From Dermacentor variabilis (Eukaryota > Arthropoda > Arachnida > Ixodida > Ixodidae): a DNA stretch of 64,000 nt. Made by a program: the position numbers and the translations under genes. The notes under the pieces are model-generated. The model ran no database searches, was not told where the DNA came from, and was given only the letters and a program-made list of their open reading frames with translations. Position 1 is the first letter of the stretch. Each line of letters opens with the position of its first letter. The stretch covers positions 241,234,584 to 241,298,583 of the forward strand of contig NC_134570.1 in the NCBI RefSeq assembly GCF_050947875.1. Reading direction: 5' to 3'. This document shows, piece by piece, positions 1 through 11,109 of the stretch.

Positions 1-75
1 CAGACCTGGTGGCGCGTTTCCGTCGGTCCCTTCCTCGAAGATCGCCAGCCCCTGCTGGTCGAACGTAACACAGGA
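1..75. other. Unassigned sequence at left edge
   Basis: This short stretch lies beyond the point where the two Gypsy copies in the window stop matching. The minus-strand copy agrees with the plus-strand copy up to about position 76 (the codons just before the protease active site), then diverges. It may be a different element or a rearranged Gypsy; too short to classify. Confidence 0.3.
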
Positions 76-244
76 TACCCGTCAACGTCAAGAAAGTTTT
101 GGTTCGTAGGTAACTTGAGCAGAGAATTTGAGGGCAGGGTCGACAACACAGCTTCACCTCCAGAAGCTGTGGTGCCTAGTTTTTTGGCTGCATCCAGGAG
201 GCGATAGGCGGCGTGGAGAAGCAACGGGCCTTGGGCGAATGAGA

Positions 245-841
245 CTAATGGCATTGAGATGAGGGCGAGTGGCTGTAGCGAAGGTTCGGAGGTGGGGCAT
301 CAGCGGCAGTGGGTTCTAGGCGGGTGGCATAGGGAACAGTAGGTCCAAAGGTGCAGGAATAAGCGCAGGCGTATGTCCGAGGAGGTGGTGGCCATTGGTT
401 GCGGCAGTGACAAGCGACGTGGTCGATGCGACAGCAGTGGAAGCAGATCGGCTTGTCATCAGGGGTACGCCATTTGGACGGGTTGCGATATGCGGCAGAA
501 AAGGAGCGCCGGGGACGAGGAGGGCCGCTAGAGAACGGGGGAACGCTTGGTTGAGACGTGCAACATATGGAGTTCAGACCCATGTTCTCAAATTCCTGTC
601 TGACGACGGCCTGAATCCTGGCAATTGTGGTTGCTGGCGGGTCGGGAGGTGCCGCAGAGAAGGCTGGCCAACAGGTGGCCTCGAGCTGGCGGCGAACAAT
701 ACGGGTTAGGTCATCACAGGTGGTCGCCTGATGTGGTCGACCCTCACATGTCGACGTAGCAGCAGTGTTGGGTAGGTGCGTGATGTGGTGTGTGATACGG
801 CGGCTCTTAGCTTGTTCAAGGTGACGGCATTCATTTATCAT
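245..841 (-). pseudogene. gag: Gypsy gag, C-terminal half with zinc knuckle
   Basis: Gag packages element RNA into virus-like particles in the cytoplasm. This 198-codon segment starts inside gag (there is no natural start) with the residues INECRHLEQAKSRR, which match IKECRRLEKAKSGR in the plus copy. Near residues 133-147 it has a CCHC-type knuckle, CFHCCRIDHVACHC, the nucleic-acid-binding motif of nucleocapsid. Pro/Ser/Arg-rich sequence follows, as in the other copy. It is separated by a frameshift from the gag N-terminal segment at 975-1283. Confidence 0.75.
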
Positions 842-974
842 GGCGCCGATAGGAAAGACGTTGCCGAAAACAAGAAAATTGAAAGCGTCGTAGGCGATGC
901 CTTTTAGCCACCTTATCTGCTTCAGACATAGTATGGTGGGCTTATTGGCAAAGAGCCAAGACGTCTAGGATGTA

Positions 975-1283
975 TCAAACGTATGGCTCTGTAGATGTGT
1001 GGTCACGAGGCGCAAGAGCCTTTCTCGCGGCAACCTTGCGCCCAAAGGAGTCACTGAAAAGTTCTCGTAGCTTTACTTTGAAACTGTCCCAGCTCATTAT
1101 CTCGTCATGCGTTCGGAGTCGCATGCGTGGGGTGCCGCCGAGATAAAAGATTACATTAGCAAGCATAATTGTTGGATTCCACCTGTTATTAGCACTGGCG
1201 CATTCATAGAGCTTGAGCCATTCATCAACGTCCTGTCCCTCCAGGCCACAGAAGAGACCAGGGTCACGATGTTGGGCAACCAT
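975..1283 (-). pseudogene. gag: Gypsy gag, N-terminal capsid-like segment
   Basis: A 102-codon piece of retrotransposon gag. It contains HRDPGLFCGLEGQDVDEWL and, further on, WDSFKVKLRELFSDSFGRK, the pattern of the tick/arthropod Gypsy gag N-terminal domain (retrotrans_gag-like). The plus copy at 24540-24830 has the same sequence with a few substitutions. The N-terminus of gag continues upstream to about 1350 in another frame, so this copy is frameshifted. Confidence 0.75.
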
Positions 1284-1418
1284 GACGATAAGAGCAGTCG
1301 GACAAGCTGAAGCCGTTGCAGATGCGGTGTCGTCACCGGGAGGTACGGTGACAAGCTCGATGTACCGACCACTTTGGAGTGCCGTGACGAGGACGGGGAT
1401 CGCTAACCTCCACCAGAA

Positions 1419-1590
1419 TGTTGCACAGACAGACGAAATACACAGATGAAAGAGGCTATTTACATGCTATTTACACTGGAGCCAGACAGCCAAGCCGACA
1501 CTCGCTCACGCCATGAGCCCAGACACACTTCATCTCTTCCTCGCGGCGGCTCATCTCTTGAGCATCTCTCATTGAGATCGTAATAATAAG
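1419..1590 (-). repeat. 5' LTR of Gypsy copy 1
   Basis: Read on the minus strand, this matches the 3' LTR of the plus copy (29765-29918) through the shared words TGCTCAAGAGA, GAGCCGCCGCGA, CGAGTGTCGGC and CTCCAGTGTAAATAGC. It ends in CAACA directly before the leader TTCTGGTGGAGGTTAGCG. An 18-bp duplication containing AGCATGTAAAT makes it slightly longer than the other LTR. The outer boundary is approximate because the start of the LTR is degenerate (TATTACG versus TGTATTACG). Confidence 0.65.
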
Positions 1591-2298
1591 AATGTCTGTA
1601 CTACATAGTGTGGTGTGTACTGTGTGACACGGTGCAGCAGATGGAGAGAGACAACAAGCAGACGAGAAAGAATGTGCGCGCAGAGGCGAATTCCGTACTG
1701 GATGGAAGACAACGTTGAAGAGCGTCCGGCACGTGAGCACGCAGCACAAGAAGAAAAAAAATATGAAAATGCATCCAATCAGAAGAAAACACGGAGCTTC
1801 AAGGGGCCAATCAGGAAAGGAAAAATCGACCAGAGCGACAGAAAAGCGAGGCGCGCTGGCAGAAGAAGGGCGAGTTCTAGGAAGCGACGCCAAGAGAAGG
1901 TCGGCCACCGGACTGGGAGTTCAAGACCGGCCGGCAGGTTCCGGACCCGAGCCACTAGGACTTCACCCAACCGGGACCTCCTGCCAACCCATTCCTGGGC
2001 TTCGCCACTCTACCCGATCGTGAACGGCTGCTCGAAACCGGCGAGTTTCTGCGCCCATGGGCAGAACGAGAGCAGTCGGGCTATGGGCCCGAGTTCTACG
2101 CCCAGCTGCCTGGCCAGAACGCCATCACCATCTGCCGCCGCCTGCCTTCCCTCTTCAAACCGGAGCCACCGCACTCTGGTCGCCTGTTCATCCACCAATC
2201 CCATCGACATTGTGGTGAGACATTACATTTTTTTGTTTTTCAAATCCCCTTCACCAATGAGAAATTTCGCAGCAATCCCCCCTTCAAGTATTTATTGA
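1591..2298. other. Unassigned GC-rich, coding-like segment
   Basis: I recognise no family here. The plus strand is unusually GC-rich from about 1840 to 2210 compared with the AT-rich DNA that follows. Several overlapping frames stay open. One of them (about 1950-2337) reads through residues such as PFLGFATLPDRERLLETG, and a donor-like GTGGTGAGA lies at about 2211-2219. This could be an old exon, the 5' region of a retroelement, or compositional chance. Conservation data would be needed to call a gene. Confidence 0.2.
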
Positions 2299-3960
2299 AG
2301 AAAACTTCCAATCAAGAATTAATTCATGCTGATGTAATTATGCAATGAATTACACAACTTCATTCAACTTGCTTGAACAATGAATAAAGAAAAATAATGG
2401 CAATCATTAGTCGGATGGAATACACCTTAACGTGCAACATAATTGGTGAATGTATATCCATAATTTATTTCCTTCCATGTCAATTAATTTCATTGCTCTG
2501 AGAAATGTTCTAATTTTTTTTTGTGCTTGCATTACTATGACCACAGCTAAAGTAATGCAAGGTGGCAAATTATTGACTGCTGCCAAAAATATTAAAAAAA
2601 TTTTTTTGCCACTTGTCGGCAGCAGTGCAAGTGGAAAACTGCTTAGCAAGATTTGTATCTAGCAAATACGTATGCAGTTGGCATCTTCATAACAACAGAC
2701 AGGTGGATCATGCTACACTGAGGCTCAAGGGCTAACAGGACAAACCTAGCTGAGCAAGACAAGGGTGGACCAGTGCATGGCACTGGCTCGGGTCAGGCCA
2801 GGGAAAAGTGTCCATGCAGTGCTCTACTTTTATGCACTGTTTTCAAGTACTGAAATTTCATCCTTATAAAATTTCTAGGTATTGCAAGCATACTATGCTC
2901 TTCTATATCCATCACAGCTGCCTCTCATTTTCACAACTACCTAAGCTTTATAGCTCAAAATAGCTGTAAAAATAAGGTATACTGAAGCATAATGTTTTGT
3001 TTACGTGTTCCTGTCGTATGTTGAAAGGCAACGTTTTGGTTGCAAGGTGACTTTCGGTTGTGTTTTGCCTCGGCACCATGACAATGACGTATTGTCAAAA
3101 ATTCGTTCAACAAGAGAGATAGCAGTTGATGCCATAACGTCACGCTTACTTTTTAAGTAGCCGGAACACATTTGTACACAAAATGAATTCGCCCAAGGCG
3201 CACGATCACCAGGTCACTACAGATGTTGGTAAAGCACTATTTATTTCACACAACTGTTGCACCTTCCTTGCAACTGTTGCATCTTCCTTTCCTTAATTTC
3301 TTTTCTTTTTCACACGGAAGGGGTGGTTTGCATAAAATTAAAATATCCGGATACACAAAAATGCGGAGCAGTAAAGGTAAAGCGGCAGATGAGCAATATT
3401 CTCGCTCCAAGCTAGTGACAAATGAGCTGCTGCAAATGCTTCTTAACAGTCATGCTTTAACGGTGCGAGTGGTGCCTGCATTATGTTTAGAAAAAATTTA
3501 CGATGCACTACCGAGGTTTTGCTTCGTTTAACATGTTAAAGGTAAACAGCGGGATTCCGCTGTTATACTCTGCGTCGTCGCAAACTACTGAAAGGCGTCA
3601 CAACGCATCTACAGCGCGTAAATGGTTAAAGTAAGCCTATCAAAAGCTCACCTTAAATGCAAATCGGAGCGCCGAACCTACGCGTCCTGTTGGAAAGACG
3701 AAGCGAGTGCTCTTCAAAACGCAATAAAGAATGGCCACATATCGATTTATCAATAAAGATCATTATAAAACGCTTCTGTGTACTGGCGGTGCAAAAAACA
3801 CAAACTGTTTGAAGAATTTAAACCATTTAAACTGGGACTGAATCCGTCAATGACACGGACGCCCTGCAACAAACCAATAGAATAACGTATAACTTCCGAG
3901 TGCTGAGAACAAGATTAACGCTTACAAAAAAAAAAGATTGGTTTTGCTAGTTTCTGTTTC
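2299..3960. other. AT-rich intergenic DNA, no recognised feature
   Basis: Read on both strands, only short open frames without recognisable domains occur. There are A/T homopolymers and scattered AATAAA words but nothing that can be named. Confidence 0.5.
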
Positions 3961-3993
3961 GGTTGGATGGATGGATAGATGGATGGATGATTG
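3961..3993 (-). repeat. (GGAT)n tail at LINE 3' end
   Basis: A tandem GGAT/GGATA tract directly abuts the 3' end of the minus-strand LINE. On the element's strand it reads (ATCC)n, as expected for a simple-repeat 3' tail of a non-LTR element rather than poly(A). Confidence 0.7.
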
Positions 3994-4082
3994 AGGCTCA
4001 ACCCTTTGAATCGGGCGGCGGCGGCACGCGCCACCTAGCCTTTAATGGTTCTATATGCATGAATACCTATGCATTTACTCCT

Positions 4083-4913
4083 TTACTTTTGCGTTGATAT
4101 TATCCACCAATCAAATAGTCTCCGTTTAGTTATCTCTACCTGTTCAACGTCTATTCTACTTTCACTGTCTTTAAAACCCAAAGCTTTGAATAGTTCCCCG
4201 TTAGATTCAACTGCAGAGTGAAGTTGTTTACAAGCGAGTATCAGGTGTTCAGCCGTTTCCTCCTCCTCTCCACACGCCTCGCACACCAAATCTATCTCCT
4301 GGTATCTGGCTCGGTATGTTTTAGTCCGCAGTACACCTGTCCTGGCTTCAAACAACAATGAGCTCCCCTTAGAGTTATCGTAAATATTTTCTTTGGCTAT
4401 TTCTTGCTTAAACGTCCTGTATGTCTCCAATGCCGATTTGGTTTGCATCTCTGTACTCCACATACCCCTCTCTGTCTCCTTCACCTTTTTCTTGACAGAT
4501 GATTCCTTACTTGTCTCCCCGCTACTGCCCAAGTATTTGCTTGTCAATTTTCGAGTCCGCTTCCTCCACCTCGTGTCAACATTCCTCGTGTATAAGTAAC
4601 TGAAAACCTTCCTAGCCCACCGAATTTCCCCCATTTTTCTCAATCGCTCCTCAAATGCTATCTTGCTACTAGCCTCTCTGCCCTCGAAAGAAGACCATCC
4701 CAGATCCCCCTGCACTCCAAGATTTGGTGTCTTGCCATGTGCTCTCAGAGCGAGCCTACCCACACCACGTTGCCTAATTTCCAACTGTTGCCGGGTCTCT
4801 GTTCTAATACATTGAACTGCATTGGCAAAACTTAGGCCTGGTACCATTACCCCCTTCCGTATCCCTCGTACTACCTCGTACCTACTGCAGTTCCACAGTG
4901 CCCTACTCTTCAT
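4083..4913 (-). pseudogene. LINE C-terminal region with CCHC zinc knuckle
   Basis: Continues the RT protein (thumb and C-terminal part). About residues 215-235 read DLVCEACGEEEETAEHLIL followed by ACKQ, a C-x2-C-x8-H-x4-C zinc-binding arrangement found at the C-terminus of many APE-type LINEs. The frame ends close to the 3' UTR and GGAT tail at 3961-3993. Confidence 0.75.
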
Positions 4914-4946
4914 AATCGCTGCACTTCTGTTACCTTTAGTCGCTAG

Positions 4947-6011
4947 CTATTTTTCGTATTCTGTCAGATACTTAATGCCATTATTTATCCACACCCCAAG
5001 GTACTTGTATTTATCGACTATCTCCAGCGTGGCCTCCTGTACCTTATGCTCGCCGCAAATGTTATCATTAAAAATCATGACTGCTGATTTTTCTTTGCTA
5101 AACTTCAAGCCTAATCTGTCTCCTTCTGTACCACATATGTCCATTAATTCCTGCAGATCTTCTGCATTGTCAGCCATTAATACAATATCATCCGCGTACA
5201 TCAGTCCTGGTAATGACGGTTCAATCAATTTTCCTTGTTTGAAAAATGATAGGTTGAAGCCGAGTCCGCTTTGCTGTATTTTGGCCTCTAGACCTTGTAG
5301 GTACAGCATAAACATCAGAGGTGACAATGGGCACCCCTGCCTAAGCCCCCGCCGAATCATCACAGGCTCCGAAACCTGCTTTTCCCATTGTATAATCACC
5401 CGGTTACCTTTATAGATATCTTTTAAGAAATTGGTTACTCCATCTTGCACTCCTAAAGTTTCCAGAATGCCCCACAAGCCCTCTTGAAGTACACTGTCAT
5501 AGGCTCCCTTGATGTCCAAAAAAGCCAGCCATAGGGGTCTGTGTTCCTTTTCAGCTATTTCAATGCACTGTTTTAGCGAGAACAGATTGTCTTCTAGCCT
5601 CCTATGCTTCCGGAACCCATTTTGTAGCTCTCCAAGTACCCCCTCGTTCTCTACCCATGCCTGCAGTCTGTCCTTTATAATCTGCATAACCACCCTGTAA
5701 GCCACTGACGTCACTGTTATAGGCCGGTAGTTATATATGTCAGCTTTGTCCCCCTTTCCCTTATATATCATTCTCATCCTACTTAGCCTCCATTCGTCAG
5801 GTACTTTACCATCCACTAGCATTTTGCTCACTACCTCCCTCAATGCTTTCTTAGATTTCCGGCCCAATTTCTTTATTAACGTAATTGGAATACCATCGGG
5901 GCCTGCCGCTGTGCAACTTGGTACCCTCTTCTCAGCCCTTTCCCACTTTTTGTCCAAGCGAAAGCAGTGGGTTGACCGGGCTATTCCTCTCGGACGTACT
6001 GCATGTACCAT
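4947..6011 (-). pseudogene. LINE reverse transcriptase domain
   Basis: A 354-codon RT segment with blocks in order: AAGPDGIPITLIKKLG, YNYRPITVTSVAYRV, LAFLDIKGAYDSV, RRGLRQGCPLSPLMFML, LMYADDIVLMA (catalytic YADD at about 5188-5199), GLKFSKEKSAVM and YKYLGVWIN. It copies element RNA at the nicked target. Upstream coding continues in other frames (6135-5932, overlapping), and the C-terminal region follows after a frameshift at about 4940. The active-site aspartates are intact, but the ORF as a whole is not. Confidence 0.88.
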
Positions 6012-6376
6012 TTGTCTGTTTTGTAAACTTTTCCCTCATCATGGTTCCTATATGCTCCATTGCCTCCTCTCCTTCTAACCGAGTACCTTGAGCTGTTACT
6101 ATATACCTCTGTTCTAGGCTTGTCCTATTACCCAAGGAGTTCAGATGTTGCCAGAATTTTCTAGCTGCCTGTTTATCTTTTTTTATTGCTTATTTTTGAC
6201 AGCAATTGGGACCCTTTTGTCTTGATTTTCACGTTGATCAAATGGAATACTTCCCTTTTGCATTTTATGTAGTTTACCCATTTTCTCTCTACTTCTGCTT
6301 CAGGTTCTCCCTTACTTTTGGAATACCTGTGTTCCCTGGAGGCTTCCTGACGTTTCTTTATAGCCTTCTTAACCTC

Positions 6377-7552
6377 TTAATCCCACCAGCTCTTGAGTTT
6401 TCGTATCCCTTGCCTTGTTTTCCTGACTCGCGCCTTACCTAGCTCACGCTCAAATAGTCTCATTAACTTTGGGTAAGTCCAATCAGTTTCAGTACCCTCT
6501 GATATTTCCTCTTCAATTTGTTTGGCCGCTATTTCCACTTGGTCTTCTGAGTAGAAAATCACATCTGGCGTTTCCTCGCGCGTCGTTCGTGCTTTAGTTT
6601 CCCTCTTAAAACTCAACTTGATACGTTTGTGGTCGCTACCTATACTTCTGGAGCCCTGTTCATCTATAATCATGGCTCCTAATCTATCGTACATCCTATG
6701 TGACATTAACGCATAATCTATTGTCGAGTGTCAACCCCCTACCTACCATGTTATGATCCCGTCGCACTTTTCAGTAGAGTTACAGACAACTAAGTTAAGC
6801 CTCTCACACATATCCAGCAGCATGTTACCTGTGGAGTCTGTGTACCCATCCATATCTTCAATATGCGCATTCATGTCTCCTAATACAATTACTTCACATC
6901 TTTTTCCTAGCTCATTGATGTCCGCTGCTATACAGTCCAACAATTTTTTGTTTTCCTCTTTAGCATTTGATCCTGTCCAAAGGTATACAAAGCCTAGAAG
7001 TGTTTTCGCCCCTGCTACTTTTCCTTTTAGCCATAAATGCTCCTTGCATTCCTGTTTGACCCTTTGCCAATTTGTATTTCTATGAATGAGTGCTCCAATT
7101 CCCCCACCCTTTCTTCTACCCTGCACTCTGTTGCAGTATTGCCATGCATAATCAGGGTTACAGGGCGGTTGTTCCATGTCCCTAAGATGTGTCTCTACAA
7201 AGCCATAAACCATTAAGTTCTCCTGTCTTAGTTGTTCTTCGATTTCCTCCCATTTTAGCCTCTTTCTGCCACCTTGCATGTTAATGAACCCTATGTCTGA
7301 CTTAATTTGGCTCTTGCGCTTATTCCTGTCACCTCTCCTACAGTACCGATGTTTGCGTGTTAGTGGCTCCTGCCTCGAATCGTCCACGCCTACACTGCTT
7401 CTTTCAGGGCTCTGGGTCCCCCTAAAAAAGCTGTTGCCTGGCGACCCATCCTGCCCCCCTATCCTTTTGCCAGTGGCACCACTGTAGTGAATGCCATCCT
7501 GCACAAAAGGCCGGAAGCCGGTTCCGTACACGTCACTGTTGACCTCCATCAC
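6377..7552 (-). pseudogene. LINE APE-type endonuclease (two frame segments)
   Basis: The apurinic-like endonuclease nicks target DNA for target-primed reverse transcription. Segment 7552-6743 carries FINMQGGRKRL, FVETHL (catalytic Glu), KGGGIGALIHRN, LGFVYLW and VIVLGDMNAHIED (GDMN at about 6869-6880). The following frame, 6706-6377, supplies GSDHKRIKLSF, the essential SDH motif. About 35 bases with a frameshift separate them. All main motifs are present, so the break is recent relative to loss of sequence identity. Confidence 0.8.
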
Positions 7553-7663
7553 GCTGTACCCAAGTCGTCGGCTAAGACGACTAATGACCCGATTGGCCTC
7601 AACCTACCTGGTACCTTTCTACCTGGTAAGCCTGGCCCTGGACCTCTGTTATAGTGCATATGG

Positions 7664-8149
7664 TCACATGCACCCTCCCGGAGGCCTCTCAAGGTCCTGG
7701 CTTCTCCCCTTAAGCACGTTACTGAGCCCAGAATGCATAATGACCAAGCTGTCGCTCTCCTTGCTGACCCCAACTACTTCCCGCGCCTTGGTCATTGCTT
7801 CCGCCATGCCCTTGCCCGCTTCCGCCTCCACCTGTACTCGCCCGTCCGCCTTCACTCTCGCCATCACGCCCTGTTCGGCCCTCCCCACATTGGAGTCCCC
7901 TATCACCAGGATCCTTCTACGTGCAAACCGTTCGACTGCAGCCTGTGTCCGCTGCCCCTCCCTGTGCGCCCGCTGGCGCCCCTGTGGCTGATGATGTGGT
8001 TTCTGATGCATGAAGCGCCACCTGTTTCCTGAAAAAAGTCCCATGGCAGCTTCCTGTTTACTTTTCGAAGTTGGCGTAACTAACGCAGCTGAGTATGGCT
8101 GAGTCTCGAAGCTTTCGTGTGCCGTTATGCATAACGCAATCTCATTCAA
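7664..8149 (-). pseudogene. LINE N-terminal SGNH/GDSL hydrolase-like segment
   Basis: A 161-residue segment containing RILVIGDSNVGRAEQGV (GDSN at about 7889-7900), which resembles block I (GDSL/GDSN) of SGNH hydrolases. It is followed by SLVIMHSGLSNVLKG, where the usual block III GxND reads GLSN. The basic stretch KPHHQPQGRQRAHREGQR lies just before it. In CR1-like LINEs this domain is thought to help the nucleoprotein contact lipids or fold ORF1p. Just downstream a frameshift leads into a frame ending DGIHYSGATGKR at about 7480, which looks like the C-terminal DxxH block, so the domain continues into the endonuclease segment. Confidence 0.65.
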
Positions 8150-8160
8150 TAGATGCTGTG

Positions 8161-8974
8161 AGTATTTGTGGATCCTCTAGAAAGTCCTGCATCGATACGT
8201 GGGTGTCTTTGTATACGCGCCATCTCTGGAGGTAAGCAAACCCTCTCAGCCAGCTTGCGCCGACCTTCGTTGCAAGGGCAATATTTGTAACTTAACTACA
8301 TGTTGTATCGATTATCGGCTGCATCTGACCGCCACTTTCTTATAGGCCTGATGAAAAGTGGTATTGAAACCACTACATGGGTACTACCGTAACCGTAATC
8401 TCTACCGTAATCTTAACCTGCGTTTTCATTTGCTTCAGTTCTAGTTCGATTTCAAAACAACATCCCATTAGTTGGTACTCATCGTACATTATATGCTTAG
8501 CATGTTGGCTTCGCCCGATTTGTCCAGAATAATATATATATCATCACCTTATAACAGACACGTCGGTATCGGAGAAGCTCGCAGGTGGGTGTGCCGTTTT
8601 TACTGCCTAAAGTACGTATGAACGACGTAGATAATGACACCTAGTGATTCATAAATAACTTGGAGTAAAGAAATGCTGTGTTGCTGCGAAATTTTAGTAA
8701 TAAAGCAAAGATACGCCTGAAATGTTTTTCAGTGAAGTATCCGTGCACATACTTGGGGACGTATTCTGAAAAGTTCCACTTGGGCGATAGTTTGCCTAGG
8801 CAACAATTTCGCCTTCAGGCGCGCGCTGAGATGCTAATATTTCATAACAAAATACAAATTGCATAGCAAAATACAGTGGTGGCTACCAGCTGATGCTTTT
8901 GCGGGAATTACCAATATATGTAGGAATCAAAATGCAAGAAAAAGAAGCAACAGAAGAAGACAAATTAAACAGCT
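8161..8974. other. Intergenic DNA, nothing recognised
   Basis: No supported gene or repeat. It holds a short TA-rich run near 8530-8540 and an AT-rich end. The 5' UTR of the neighbouring LINE may extend into the first bases. Confidence 0.4.
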
Positions 8975-11050
8975 GTGAGTTTATTCAACCATGCACTTGT
9001 GCATATATATGTGCTCACAGGTAGTTCTAGCTTTCTTCTATTGTGTACGTGTTTTGCTGCACTACCCGGATACCATTCCATGATGACCGACCAACAAACC
9101 CATATTGACACCCTTGTCGATTTCATTTCTAGTACAACAGGCTTTTTTCAATATGTTCCACGGGATTCCGGGCATACTGTTGCCCTCATTGTCACGGCTG
9201 CTAGCAGCACGTGTGTCCTAAGGTTCTGTATTCATAACAAGCAGCTTTCACAGGATATAAAATCGTTGTTTACTGGTTTCGCACCATTCGGATGTCGGTC
9301 ACGGAAAAAGAATTTTGAAGATTGTACGTGCTAAACGACTTCAGCAGGCATGTCTCCACAGAGATTACCTCAGCGTGCAGATGTTTGATCAGTATGAGCC
9401 GTGCGTCGAAAGGAATCTCCTGTGGAGGCACCTGCACTTAGCTGATCAGGTCACCAAGTTCCTTTGGCAACCTCAAATAAGACTACTACGGGCTCACGTG
9501 AACAAGGATTGACAGAAAGCAACAAGTGATGTCTACGTTTCTGAAGGTTTCATCCTTCCCAACAGTGTGTGCAAAGTTCTAGGCCTCGGTCCAAAATTTG
9601 CCCAAGCTACCAGCTGGACTAAACCGGAACTTCCCTGTCGATCATAAGTAAAGTGTCCAGAAGAGTCCCGCAAGAAGATGGTGTGAGGATGAACTCGGAA
9701 GGTTTAGATGCCCTGTTATGATGTAAGCCCCAACCTTCTAAGTTACCTGTAAAATGTGTGTAGTCTTACCTGAAGACTAATTCATGGTGTGTCATACCAG
9801 CTGACAAAGAGGGTGGTTTTGCAGTTTTTTCCTTTAAATGTTTCTTGGAAAAAGCCAGTCAAGCAATTTCTGCAGTGTTCAATGAGCGCAAGGATGTACC
9901 ACTTATGAAAGCAGCAGCGAAACCAAGTGAAATTTACAGAAAGTTTAATCTCGATAAACTAAGGAAAAGTTCAGAGATGTAATTTTGAGTAAGTGCACAA
10001 GGAGGATGTTCCTTTTCAGGTCATAATTTCCGAAAGGGGTACCTGGCAGAAGCAAGCTGCCCTGTACCTGGTTTCAAAGCTGAACGTTAGATTGATGACC
10101 AGTTTCTTGTAAAAGGTTCTGACGAATCCTTGATTTTGTTAGGTTTCACGGCAAAAAGGGCTTCAAGGCCTTCTCAGCTAAGGTCAAAGAATTATATTAT
10201 TCTATCCTGCTCAATGACCTTATTCAATGTTTCGAGGATTGTATTGACAAATATGGTGCCGTAAGGTTTTCACAGGAAGCAGGTTGTTTCAGTAGAAGGG
10301 TATTTAGAATTATGGTGTTTTTACATGTCGTCAACCTTTGCACAGTGGAATAGGCTGCATCTGCAGAAGAAAGGCATTTGCATAGGGTTGTGTCTGGCTC
10401 CCGCCTTTAGCAACCTATATTTAGCACAATTAGATAGGCACATATATGACCACCTCACGGGACTAACAGTTTTTCAACGAGGTTTTGGATTTGTCAACAA
10501 TTTTTTAGTGTTTCTGGATTTCCCTAGTAATAGTTTTGTAGAAAAATGTCCTGATGTCTAAGATTTTTTGCGAGTGTTTGAGACCTCTTGAAGTGACTTT
10601 TGAAGTGCAATACGTTTCAGTTTCTTGACTTTCAGTTCATCTCTACTGATAGTAGGACTTGCTGGGCTTACAGTCCATGAGCTAAGAAACCTTTTCTCCA
10701 ATTTTGTTCAGCCCATTTGAATTTGGTGAATAGGGGCATAACTAACTAATAGGGATGGCTTTCTGCCCACTGCTGCGCATGTGGATGTAGGCCGAAATTC
10801 AAAAAATGTTTTATCGTTGCAAAACACGGAGACCGTGTTACACGTGAGATAATCAAAGCGGGAGAAATTCTACGTTTAAAGAATGGTTGAATCAGCACCC
10901 CTCTATCGCTCTCACTGACGAGGAGATCAGACACCTCGGGCTATCAACACGTTGAATTTTGTGTGGCTTTGTCGTGGCGTTCTAAGCATGGTTGGTGGGC
11001 TATTGTGTGACTATAAATAGCGATGCTTTCTGAAAAGAAAATAAACAATT
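8975..11050 (+). mobile_element. Penelope-like element 1, degenerate
   Basis: PLEs are retroelements whose protein joins a telomerase-related RT to a C-terminal GIY-YIG endonuclease. Pieces appear in order, in shifting frames: VCKVLGLGPKFAQ (about 9570-9610), IPADKEGGFAVF (about 9798-9830), FKAFSAKVKELYYSI (about 10158-10205), KKGICIGLCLAPAF (about 10366-10410) and FVNNFLVFLDF (about 10490-10520, a degraded catalytic DD motif). After an internal deletion, 10745-10900 gives the GIY-YIG C-terminal part (VAKHGDRVTREIIKAGEIL). An AATAAA at about 11039 sits near the apparent 3' end. Dozens of stops show it is long dead. Confidence 0.75.
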
Positions 11051-11109
11051 GGGAGTTCAGCGCTCCGTTCTCTCTTCTATCCCTTCTGGTGGCTTTGTGC
11101 TGTTAACCT

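Larger units (their letters stand above)
76..1590 (-). mobile_element. Ty3/Gypsy retrotransposon, 5' part (copy 1)
   Basis: Minus-strand 5' portion of an LTR retrotransposon: LTR, leader, gag, and the start of the protease region, where it breaks at about 76. It is the same family as the plus-strand copy at 24415-29918; gag segments and the LTR core align base by base over long stretches. Order on the minus strand is LTR (about 1590-1419), a probable primer-binding segment starting TGGTGGAGGTTAGC (about 1415-1402), gag N-terminus and gag zinc-knuckle region. It is frameshifted between the two gag segments and so not functional. Pol is missing, either truncated or off the window. Confidence 0.85.
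3961..8160 (-). mobile_element. Decayed non-LTR retrotransposon (SGNH-APE-RT)
   Basis: A nearly full-length but broken LINE on the minus strand. Reading from 8149 down: an SGNH/GDSL-esterase-like segment, APE endonuclease, reverse transcriptase and a C-terminal CCHC zinc region, then the GGAT tail. The protein runs through at least six frame segments (8149-7664, 7552-6743, 6706-6377, 6135-5932, 6011-4947, 4913-4083), so at least five indels or stops have accumulated. The SGNH and endonuclease segments appear to belong to one ORF. SGNH domains are known in ORF1 of CR1/L2-type LINEs; the RT motifs do not let me fix the clade by eye. The 5' end is approximate. Confidence 0.85.

Noticed and set aside
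1615..2298. 227-codon Arg/Ser-rich frame as a gene
   Set aside because: Composition is explained by GC-rich DNA, overlapping frames are equally open, and no domain is visible. Retained only as an unassigned segment.
4393..7991. Plus-strand frames opposite the decayed LINE
   Set aside because: They are shadows of the minus-strand endonuclease/RT, which has ordered catalytic motifs.
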